The position numbers and the translations under genes were made by a program. From Trueperaceae bacterium (lineage in GTDB: Bacteria; Deinococcota; Deinococci; Deinococcales; Trueperaceae): 7,974 nt of DNA. The stretch is from positions 1 to 7,974 of the forward strand of contig SLSQ01000164.1 in the NCBI GenBank assembly GCA_007130355.1, read 5' to 3'. Within the stretch, counting starts at the first letter, position 1; each line of letters begins with the position of its first letter. The notes beneath the pieces are model-generated. The model had not been told where the DNA came from. It did no database searches and worked only from the letters and a program-made list of their open reading frames with translations. Below, in pieces: positions 1 through 5,096 of the stretch.

Positions 1-33
1 CAGGTCGGAATCGATCCGATCGATTCCGACCTG
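1..33. terminator. Perfect 15-bp-arm hairpin at the window edge, possible terminator of an upstream gene
   Basis: The arms CAGGTCGGAATCGAT (1-15) and ATCGATTCCGACCTG (19-33) are exact reverse complements separated by CCG. Such a stem is strong enough to act as a terminator hairpin, but no T-run follows on the + strand, and the other side lies outside the window. It could equally be an operator or a bidirectional stem between genes. It lies upstream of the putative fur promoter. Confidence 0.5.
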
Positions 34-75
34 GCTGCCGGTGTTTCTCGGAGACGTTCCGATTCCGGGTCCACG

Positions 76-84
76 TGCTAGCCT
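76..84 (+). promoter_or_regulatory. Candidate extended -10 promoter of the fur-GNAT unit
   Basis: TGCTAGCCT has the form TG-N-TANNNT, the same layout as the box before hsp20 (TGCTATCCT). No convincing -35 is visible 17 nt upstream. Transcription would begin near 91, giving a leader of about 75 nt that contains a purine-rich ribosome-binding region (GAGGAG from about 147) before the ATG at 166. Confidence 0.35.
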
Positions 85-165
85 CCTGGCGAAGTCGTCG
101 CGCCGTCCAGGCCGCAGTTCTCGCGGTACGGACCGGCGGGCGGACCGAGGAGCGAGGGACGAACG

Positions 166-657
166 ATGAGCCAGGGTGGACGAACCGAAGACCGAGGAGC
201 CGAGGTGCGGGACACGCTTCGGGCCCACGGGCTTCGCTTCAGCCGGCCTCGGGCGACGATCCTGAGCTACTTCGGGGAGCGGGACCGACACGTCAGCGCG
301 GAGGACGTCTACCTCGACCTGCGGCGGCGTGGCGAGGACCTGAGCCTCTCCACCGTCTACCTGAACCTGAACGTGCTCTCCGAGGCCGGGGTGCTCCGCG
401 AGTTCCAAGGCACCGGCGGACAGAAGCTCTACGACGGGAACCCGAGCCCGCACTACCACGTGATCTGTCGCGAGACCGGCGAGGTGCTGGACGTGCCGGC
501 ACCGGTGGTCGACGGCGTACCGCTCAACCAGTTCCTGAAGCGGACCATCGAGGAGGCGACCGGCTGGGAGGTCGAGGAGCCTCGGATCCAGCTCCGGGGG
601 CGGTCGCCGAACGCGGGGGCGGCGGACCCCGGGGACGGGTCCACCTCCGGCTCGTGA
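166..657 (+). CDS. Fur/PerR-family metal-dependent transcriptional regulator
   Basis: This 163-residue protein has the Fur-family layout. Family members sense Fe, Mn, Zn or peroxide and repress genes by binding DNA as dimers. An N-terminal winged helix spans about residues 13-80, with the recognition-helix region SLSTVYLNLNVLSEAGVL (60-77). The dimerisation/metal half follows. Aligned to Bacillus PerR, the regulatory-site ligands are all present: H42, D90, H96, H98 and D109. The structural zinc site is not: C101 remains, but the second cysteine of the CxxC is T104, and there is no C-terminal CxxC. The tail (about 145-163) is Gly/Pro/Ser-rich and probably disordered. The ATG at 166 is preceded by a purine-rich stretch (GAGGAGCGAGGGA). 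The stop overlaps the GTG of the next gene. Intact PerR-type ligands make a Mn/Fe peroxide sensor plausible, but the metal specificity cannot be read from sequence. Confidence 0.88.
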   Translation: MSQGGRTEDRGAEVRDTLRAHGLRFSRPRATILSYFGERDRHVSAEDVYLDLRRRGEDLSLSTVYLNLNVLSEAGVLREFQGTGGQKLYDGNPSPHYHVICRETGEVLDVPAPVVDGVPLNQFLKRTIEEATGWEVEEPRIQLRGRSPNAGAADPGDGSTSGS

Positions 658-1496
658 GCGACCGAGCGGAGAACCACGACGCGGCGTCCGACGCCTTCGC
701 GATCCGCTCCTTGGAGCGGATCGAAGAGTTGCACGGCTGCGAGGCGATCGAGAAGGTCGTGTGGCAGGTCGACGATCGCGAGATCGTGCCCGCCTCGATG
801 CTCCGTGCCCTGCAACACGCCGGCGGACTGGTCGCAGGCGCCTTCGACGGGGAGCGCATGGTGGGGTACGTGCTCGGTTTCCCCTCGCGCCCGGAGGGGG
901 AGAGGGCGCCCGGACTGCACTCGCATCTGCTCGCCGTCCTTCCGGAGTTCCGGAAGTCCGGGCTTGGACGCGCGCTCAAGCGGTACCAACGCGATTGGTG
1001 CCTGGAACGCGGACTCGATTGGGTCAGTTGGACGTACGATCCGCTGCTGGCGGCGAACGCGCGCCTCAACCTCGAACAGCTCGGCGCGGTCGGCGTCGCG
1101 TACCACGCCGACTTCTACGGCAAGCTCGGCGGCGTGGTGTACGGCTCCCTCGCCACCGACCGACTGCTGGTCCGCTGGGACCTGACCGACGCCGAGGTAC
1201 GCGCGCTGGCCGACGGCCCGCTGCGGCCGCCTCCGGCCGGTCCCCCGCCGCCGATGGCGCTCGATCAGGACGAGCATGGGGCTCCGACGCCGCCCCGCAC
1301 CGATCTCGACGCCGAGGTGGTACGGATCCGCGTACCGAAGGCGTTCCCGCCGTTGCTCTACGAGGCGCCGGAGCAGGCGGCGGCGTGGCGCACGGCGGTC
1401 CGCGCGACGATGGGACGCTACGTCGCCGAGGGCTACCGCGCGGTCCGCTTCCTCGACGGCTCGTACTGGCTCGAGCGAAGCGAAACGCAACTCTAA
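654..1496 (+). CDS. GNAT-fold acetyltransferase-like protein (COG3375-type)
   Basis: This 280-residue protein resembles the predicted GNAT-superfamily acetyltransferases of the COG3375 kind; the substrate is unknown. The N-terminal part (about 14-70) holds IRSLERIEELHGCEAIEKVVW and the first strands. The acyl-CoA loop, motif A, is R100-K-S-G-L-G-R (100-106), following the LLAVLPEFR strand. The family-typical block WTYDPLLAANARLNLEQLGA lies at 126-145, then YHADFYG at 150-156. A Pro-rich linker (about 190-205) leads to a C-terminal domain containing RVPKAFPPLL. The GTG start at 654 is chosen because it forms a 4-bp GTGA overlap with the fur stop; the open frame runs further upstream but would overlap fur out of frame. 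Coupling to a Fur/PerR regulator suggests co-expression, not a known function. Confidence 0.85.
   Translation: MSDRAENHDAASDAFAIRSLERIEELHGCEAIEKVVWQVDDREIVPASMLRALQHAGGLVAGAFDGERMVGYVLGFPSRPEGERAPGLHSHLLAVLPEFRKSGLGRALKRYQRDWCLERGLDWVSWTYDPLLAANARLNLEQLGAVGVAYHADFYGKLGGVVYGSLATDRLLVRWDLTDAEVRALADGPLRPPPAGPPPPMALDQDEHGAPTPPRTDLDAEVVRIRVPKAFPPLLYEAPEQAAAWRTAVRATMGRYVAEGYRAVRFLDGSYWLERSETQL
700..723. repeat. Perfect 11-bp inverted repeat inside the GNAT gene
   Basis: CGATCCGCTCC (700-710) and GGAGCGGATCG (713-723) are exact reverse complements around TT. It starts 46 nt after the GTG start of the GNAT gene. It could form an mRNA stem-loop or be a protein-binding palindrome; its function is unknown. 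Confidence 0.6.
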
Positions 1497-1498
1497 CC

Positions 1499-1512
1499 TT
1501 GTCGATTGACAA
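1499..1512. promoter_or_regulatory. Short palindrome just upstream of the SHOCT-operon promoter
   Basis: TTGTC-GATT-GACAA is a perfect 5-bp inverted repeat starting 2 bp after the GNAT stop and ending 7 bp before the -35 box. Its right half contains TTGACA (1506-1511), a second copy of the -35 hexamer 14 bp before the real one. The position suits an operator or activator site, but there is no direct evidence. Confidence 0.35.
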
Positions 1513-1519
1513 ACAGCCC

Positions 1520-1548
1520 TTGACATATAGCGCTCGGCCCCCTACGAT
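1520..1548 (+). promoter_or_regulatory. Sigma70-type promoter of the four-gene SHOCT/DUF4097/DUF2089 operon
   Basis: A perfect -35 TTGACA (1520-1525) is followed after exactly 17 nt by TACGAT (1543-1548), matching TATAAT at four of six positions including the key first A and last T. Predicted transcription start is about 1555, giving a leader of roughly 37 nt. This is the best classical promoter in the window. Confidence 0.75.
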
Positions 1549-1557
1549 TCGGGGGAG

Positions 1558-1575
1558 CGCGGGCCTCTGCCCGCG
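1558..1575 (+). promoter_or_regulatory. 5'-UTR hairpin of the SHOCT operon
   Basis: CGCGGGC (1558-1564), loop CTCT, GCCCGCG (1569-1575) form a perfect 7-bp GC stem within a few nucleotides of the predicted transcript 5' end. It lies 3 nt before the ribosome-binding site GGAGAGG (1579-1585). It could stabilise the 5' end, be bound by a regulator, or influence initiation. Confidence 0.5.
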
Positions 1576-1591
1576 AACGGAGAGGACCGCG

Positions 1592-2521
1592 ATGAACGAA
1601 TCGGATCGGATCCGCGCCCTGCGCGCCCAAGGAAAGATCGACGACGACCAGGCCGCCCGGCTGCTCGAAGCGCTCGGAGAACTCGACTCGATCGACCCGC
1701 CCGGCGCGGGGGCGGGACGCGGGGGGCACGAACCCGGATCGGACGGCCCGTCGGGCGCCGCCTCCGAACGTCCTGGGGTTGCAGCGGCGGCGCCGTCCGG
1801 CACCGCGGACGGGGGCGCCGAAACCCGTACCGACGCGTCCCGCCCCGACCGAGCCCGCCCCGACGATGCCGGCATCCTTCCACGCGCGACCGACGCGACC
1901 GTCACGCGCTGGGTCGTCATCGACCTGCTCGCCGGTGACGTCGACGTCCGGGTCGACCCCGAGATCGATCGCCCCGAGCTGGCCGAGGCCGGCGAAGGGG
2001 TCGCGCTCGAGGAGGCCGACGACGGCTGGCGGATCCGGCAGGTGGGACGCGGGGCCGACGGCTGGCTCGATCGGCTCATCGACGGCGTCACCCGCCACGT
2101 GCGGCTGCGTCTCGCCGTGCCCTCCGGCTGCGGCGTGCGGCTCGCCATGAAGGCCGGGGACGTCGATCTGCACGACGTTCCTGCGGTCGCGGGGACCCTG
2201 CTCGCCGGCGACGTCGAGGTGCGCGGCGCCCGGGCCGTGGATCTCGAGGTGCGCGCCGGCGACGTCGACGTCGAGCTCGATCCCGCCCCCGGCCTGCACC
2301 GACTGTTCCTGACCGTCGGCGACGCCGACCTGCGCCTTCCCACGAACTCCGACGTCGCCGTGCACGCCCGCGTCTCGATCGGCGACGCGCGCGCCGACCC
2401 GCCGTTGCGGGCGGACGGGGGAGGGATCGGCGGCACGATCGAAGGGACGATCGGGAGCGGCGAAGGAGCCCGCGTCGAGATCGGCGTCAAGACCGGCGAC
2501 CTCTCCGTGAAGGTGGGCTGA
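1592..2521 (+). CDS. SHOCT-like plus DUF4097-like beta-repeat protein (YvlB/LiaX-like architecture)
   Basis: First gene of the operon, 309 residues. An N-terminal SHOCT-like helical hairpin (about 4-31; DRIRALRAQGKIDDDQAARL, then LEAL) is followed by a disordered Gly/Ala/Pro/Asp linker (32-105). A repetitive beta region (106-309) follows, with recurring A/V/T-G-D-x-x-V/L units at 114, 188, 205, 222, 242 and 301, as in DUF4097 sheets. No signal peptide or membrane segment is visible, so it is either cytoplasmic or exported by an unseen route. The ATG at 1592 has a good ribosome-binding site (GGAGAGG, 6 nt spacing). SHOCT-like plus DUF4097 resembles Bacillus YvlB and Enterococcus LiaX, which belong to cell-envelope stress systems. 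That parallel is architecture-based inference. No biochemical activity is known from the sequence. Confidence 0.72.
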   Translation: MNESDRIRALRAQGKIDDDQAARLLEALGELDSIDPPGAGAGRGGHEPGSDGPSGAASERPGVAAAAPSGTADGGAETRTDASRPDRARPDDAGILPRATDATVTRWVVIDLLAGDVDVRVDPEIDRPELAEAGEGVALEEADDGWRIRQVGRGADGWLDRLIDGVTRHVRLRLAVPSGCGVRLAMKAGDVDLHDVPAVAGTLLAGDVEVRGARAVDLEVRAGDVDVELDPAPGLHRLFLTVGDADLRLPTNSDVAVHARVSIGDARADPPLRADGGGIGGTIEGTIGSGEGARVEIGVKTGDLSVKVG

Positions 2522-2522
2522 G

Positions 2523-2969
2523 GTGCCCGCCGACGAACGGGACCGGATCCTCGGCCTGCTCGAGGCGGGCCGGCTCAGCGCCGACCAGGCCGCGACCCTG
2601 CTCGAGGCGCTCCGCGACGGTCCCCGCGAGCGCAAGCGGCCGGGCCGACCGCCCCGGCCGCCCGAACCGCCCGGACCTCCGAAGCCGAGGCCACCGGCTC
2701 AGCTCCTGCGGATCCGCATCGACGCCGCCGACGACGGCTCGGGCAAGAACGACGCGCGCATCAACGTGAACGTGCCGCTGTCGCTCGCCCGCTTCGCCGC
2801 TCGCTTCCTTCCCAACGAGGCGCGGGTCGAGCTCGAGGAGCAGAAGATCGACCTCGTCGAACTGATCGAGAGCCTCGGCGACGAAGTGCCCGACGGGCCG
2901 CTGGTCGACATCGACACGCACGACGACGGCAGCGGCAAGCGGGCCCGCATCCGGATCGAGGTGGTCTGA
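2523..2969 (+). CDS. Small SHOCT-like domain protein with C-terminal alpha/beta domain
   Basis: This 148-residue protein starts at a GTG one base after the previous stop, so it is probably translated by coupling. Residues 5-31 form a SHOCT-like motif (DRILGLLEAGRLSADQAATL, then LEAL), near-identical in pattern to that of the upstream protein. A Pro/Arg-rich linker (33-59) follows. The rest (61-148) is a two-lobed domain: strand LLRIRIDA, strand ARINVNVPL, amphipathic helix SLARFAARFLP, helix VELIESL, strand PLVDID, strand RARIRIEVV. The segment DDGSGK occurs twice (70-75 and 134-139), each time leading into a strand. This layout matches small uncharacterised SHOCT-like proteins often found beside DUF2089 or DUF4097 genes. 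Its function is unknown; an adaptor or oligomerisation role is inferred. Confidence 0.72.
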   Translation: MPADERDRILGLLEAGRLSADQAATLLEALRDGPRERKRPGRPPRPPEPPGPPKPRPPAQLLRIRIDAADDGSGKNDARINVNVPLSLARFAARFLPNEARVELEEQKIDLVELIESLGDEVPDGPLVDIDTHDDGSGKRARIRIEVV

Positions 2970-3389
2970 GTGCGCCTCAGGCCGCTCGACGCCGCCGGCG
3001 TCCAGGCCTACCTGGACGAGATCCCTCCGCGCCTCCTGACCCTCCGCATCGATGCCGGGCGCCTGCGCCTGCGCTGGTGGCTGCCGATGTGGGCGATCGA
3101 GGAGCCGCTCCGGTTCGCCCTGCGCCTCTACCGACTGATCGGTCCGCTCCTGCCGCGCACGGTCCGCGACGCGCTCGCCCGGGATCCGCGCGTCCCGGCG
3201 CGCCTGCTCGCGCGCGCGGGGGCGAGGGATTCGCTCTTCGCCGCCATCGACGCCTGGTTCTCCGAGAACGACCGGGACCTGCTCGCCATGCCCGACGACG
3301 TTCCGTTCGTCGACATCGACGCGGGCGGCACCCGCGTGCGCCTGCAGCAGACCCGCTTGCTCGCCGGAGTCCGGAAGGAGACCCCGTGA
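2970..3389 (+). CDS. Uncharacterised protein, diverged relative of the preceding operon protein
   Basis: This 139-residue protein has a GTG start directly abutting the previous TGA. No named family is recognised with certainty. Its order of elements mirrors the second half of the upstream protein: strand LLTLRIDAG (22-30), strand RLRLRWWLP (31-39), a hydrophobic helix EEPLRFALRLYRLIGPLLP (44-62), an Arg-rich helical section (63-85), helix LFAAIDAWF (89-97), then VPFVDIDAGGTRVRLQ (111-126), parallel to PLVDID...RIRIEV upstream. The SHOCT motif and Pro-rich linker are missing. The helix at 44-62 could sit at a membrane surface but contains Arg, so a true transmembrane segment is doubtful. Its stop overlaps the next start by GTGA. 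Probable role: a partner subunit of the operon's complex (inference). Confidence 0.7.
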   Translation: MRLRPLDAAGVQAYLDEIPPRLLTLRIDAGRLRLRWWLPMWAIEEPLRFALRLYRLIGPLLPRTVRDALARDPRVPARLLARAGARDSLFAAIDAWFSENDRDLLAMPDDVPFVDIDAGGTRVRLQQTRLLAGVRKETP

Positions 3390-3790
3390 CCCGCACCCCG
3401 CGCTACCCGATGCCGACCCACTGCCCCGTGAGCGGCGAACCGCTCGAGGCGACGCGCCTCCAGAGCCCCGTCAGCGGCGTCGTGCTCGAGGGACGCTTCC
3501 AACCGAACGAGTTCGCGTTGCTCCCTCCGGAGCCGCTCGAGTTCCTGCGGATCTTCGTCCGCGTCCGCGGCAACCTCAAGGAGGCGGAACGGATCCTGGG
3601 CGTGTCGTACCCCACCGTCCGCGCGCGCTTCGATCGGATGCTCGAGGCGCTGGGCTACGACGCGCCGGACGCCCCCGAAGCGGACGGAGGAAGGGGCGGC
3701 GATGCGGACGCGATCCTTACCGCCCTCGAGAAGGGCGAGATCGATCCCGACACGGCCGCCGCGAAGCTCGCGGCGCTCCGCTCCGGCTGA
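3386..3790 (+). CDS. DUF2089 family protein: HTH regulator with degenerate zinc ribbon and C-terminal SHOCT-like motif
   Basis: This 134-residue protein is recognised as DUF2089 (COG3877). The N-terminal ribbon (about 13-37, CPVSGEPLEATRLQSPVSG) keeps C13 but has Ser at positions 16, 27 and 30, where the family normally has Cys. The conserved block LEGRFQPNEFALLPPEPLEF leads to a helix-turn-helix region (51-90; FVRVRGNLKEAERILGVSYP then TVRARFDRMLEALGY). The tail (107-132, DADAILTALEKGEIDPDTAA) is a SHOCT-like motif matching those of the first two operon proteins. The GTG start at 3386 is favoured over the ATG at 3410: GGAAGGAG (3373-3380) lies 5 nt before it, and it forms a GTGA overlap with the previous stop. 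Likely a DNA-binding or sigma-interacting regulator of its own operon (inference). Confidence 0.82.
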   Translation: MTRTPRYPMPTHCPVSGEPLEATRLQSPVSGVVLEGRFQPNEFALLPPEPLEFLRIFVRVRGNLKEAERILGVSYPTVRARFDRMLEALGYDAPDAPEADGGRGGDADAILTALEKGEIDPDTAAAKLAALRSG

Positions 3791-3816
3791 ACGCCCCCGC
3801 GCCCGACCGGACCCCG

Positions 3817-3857
3817 CCCGTTCGGGTCGCCCCCGTGAACGGGGCGACCCGAACGGG
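3817..3857. terminator. Strong 17-bp-arm hairpin between the SHOCT operon and dnaJ
   Basis: CCCGTTCGGGTCGCCCC (3817-3833) pairs exactly with GGGGCGACCCGAACGGG (3841-3857) around a 7-nt loop. It lies 26 bp after the DUF2089 stop and ends 5 bp before the -10 box of dnaJ. It is probably the operon's terminator, although no U-run follows. Because it fills the dnaJ -35 region, an operator role is the alternative. Confidence 0.65.
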
Positions 3858-3862
3858 TCCGC

Positions 3863-3868
3863 TATAGT
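3863..3868 (+). promoter_or_regulatory. -10 box of dnaJ (near-leaderless start)
   Basis: TATAGT is a 5/6 match to TATAAT and ends 9 nt before the dnaJ ATG (3878), so the transcript would start at or within a few bases of the start codon. No -35 consensus is present; that region is occupied by the right arm of the hairpin. Confidence 0.55.
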
Positions 3869-3886
3869 GGTCGGCCGATGCCGACC
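3869..3886. promoter_or_regulatory. Palindrome spanning the dnaJ start codon
   Basis: GGTCGGC (3869-3875), CGAT, GCCGACC (3880-3886) form a perfect 7-bp inverted repeat, with the ATG (3878-3880) in the spacer and right arm. It could be an operator at the transcription start or, if the leader is long enough, an RNA stem occluding initiation. Its function is unproven. Confidence 0.4.
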
Positions 3887-5038
3887 GACTTCTACGAGCT
3901 TCTGGACGTTTCCCGAGACGCCGACGCCGCCACCATCAAGGCCGCGTACCGGAAACTGGCCCTGAAGCACCACCCCGACCGCAACCGAGACGATCCGGAC
4001 GCCGAGGACACGTTCAAGAGGCTGAACGAGGCGTACGCCGTCCTGTCCGACCCGGAGAAGCGGGCCCGCTACGACCGCTACGGCGAGGCCGACCCCGGCG
4101 TCGGCATGGGCGGGGCCGCCAACGGCGACATCTTCGACATCTTCGCCTCCGTCTTCGGGGCGGGGTTCGCGACCGGCGGGTCGAGGACCGGCCCCACCCG
4201 CGGCCAACCGGGCGAGGACCTCGAGGCGCGCCTCACGATCACGCTCGAGCAGGCGCGCGCCGGGGCCAGCGTGCCCCTGTCCGTCGAACGGATGACGCGC
4301 TGCGACCGGTGCGACGGCGATCAGACCGAACCGGGCAAGGAGGGCCGCACCACCTGCACCACCTGCGGCGGCGTCGGCCAGGTGCGGCAGCAGGCGCAGT
4401 CGCTGTTCGGCACCGTGATGACGCAGCGTGCCTGCCCTCGTTGCCGCGGCGCCGGCTCGGTCGTCACCGACCCGTGCACCGCCTGCAGCGGTCGCGGCCG
4501 CAACCTGCGCAAGGACACGATCGAGGTCACCCTGCCCGAAGGGATCGACGGCGGCTACCGCCTGCGCGTTCCGGGCGAGGGGAACGCCGGCGTCGACGGC
4601 GGACCGGACGGCGACCTGTACGTCTACCTCGACCTCGCCCCGCACGAGCACTTCGTGCGCGACGGCGACGACCTGCGCTACCCGCTCGAGATCGGTCCCG
4701 CGCAAGCGGCGCTCGGCAGCAGCTTCGAGGTGCCGACCCTCGACGGACCCGAGGTCCTCGAGGTGCCCGCCGGCACGCAGCACGGCACCGAGTTCCGCCT
4801 GCGCGGCAAGGGCATGCCCCGCCTGCGGCGCTCCGGGCACGGCGATCAGATCGTGACCGTGCACGTGAGCGTCCCGAAGCGACTCTCGCGCAAGGCGCGC
4901 GAAGCGCTGCAGGCGTACGCCGAAGCGGTCGGCGAGCCGATCCACGAGAAGGAGACGCTCCTCGACCGCATCAAGGACGTGTTCCAGAAGCGCAAGCGCA
5001 AGCGCGAAGAGGAACCGGACGACAAGGTCGAAGCCTGA
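3878..5038 (+). CDS. dnaJ: Molecular chaperone DnaJ (Hsp40, type I)
   Basis: This 386-residue co-chaperone delivers unfolded substrates to DnaK and stimulates its ATPase in the cytoplasm. The J domain (3-68) carries HPD at 32-34. The linker (about 71-110) is Gly-containing but short, with the DIFDIFASVFG segment typical of the G/F region. The zinc region (about 139-208) has four Cys pairs: C142/C145 (CDRCDGDQ, degenerate), C160/C163 (CTTCGGVG), C186/C189 (CPRCRGAG) and C200/C203 (CTACSGRG). The first lacks the usual CxxCxGxG glycine pattern. Substrate-binding beta domains follow to about 335, including GTQHGTEFRLRGKGMP. The C-terminus is strongly charged (KRKRKREEEPDDK). The ATG at 3878 gives an N-terminus starting PTDFYELLDVS, as expected. 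dnaK and grpE are not adjacent, so this is a stand-alone dnaJ, possibly one of several paralogues. Confidence 0.95.
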   Translation: MPTDFYELLDVSRDADAATIKAAYRKLALKHHPDRNRDDPDAEDTFKRLNEAYAVLSDPEKRARYDRYGEADPGVGMGGAANGDIFDIFASVFGAGFATGGSRTGPTRGQPGEDLEARLTITLEQARAGASVPLSVERMTRCDRCDGDQTEPGKEGRTTCTTCGGVGQVRQQAQSLFGTVMTQRACPRCRGAGSVVTDPCTACSGRGRNLRKDTIEVTLPEGIDGGYRLRVPGEGNAGVDGGPDGDLYVYLDLAPHEHFVRDGDDLRYPLEIGPAQAALGSSFEVPTLDGPEVLEVPAGTQHGTEFRLRGKGMPRLRRSGHGDQIVTVHVSVPKRLSRKAREALQAYAEAVGEPIHEKETLLDRIKDVFQKRKRKREEEPDDKVEA

Positions 5039-5065
5039 GCCGAGACGTCCTCCGTCGCGACCGAT

Positions 5066-5079
5066 CGGCCGGCAGGCCG
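5066..5079. terminator. Weak GC hairpin between convergent dnaJ and the DinB-like gene
   Basis: CGGCC-GGCA-GGCCG is a 5-bp perfect stem in the 58-bp gap between two converging stop codons, flanked by further partly pairing bases (CCGA and TCGG). The position suits a bidirectional terminator, but there is no T-run and such stems are common in DNA of this composition. Confidence 0.25.
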
Positions 5080-5096
5080 GGCGTCGGCCCCGTCCC

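Noticed and set aside
75..653. Upstream extension of the GNAT reading frame to a GTG at 75
   Set aside because: It overlaps the well-supported fur gene out of frame, its translation is an Arg/Pro/Gly-rich shadow, and the GTG at 654 gives a family-like N-terminus with a GTGA coupling.
1499..1512. Resemblance of TTGTC-N4-GACAA to the radiation/desiccation response palindrome of Deinococcus
   Set aside because: Only the inner TGTC...GACA part is similar; the spacing differs and the outer bases do not match, so it is kept only as an unnamed palindrome.
3834..3880. CIRCE/HrcA operator upstream of dnaJ
   Set aside because: The hairpins present do not resemble TTAGCACTC-N9-GAGTGCTAA.
3128..4945. 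Long 605-residue open frame on the minus strand opposite dnaJ and the SHOCT operon
   Set aside because: It is antisense to clearly recognisable DnaJ and DUF2089 genes, with no recognisable motif; long antisense frames are expected at this GC content.
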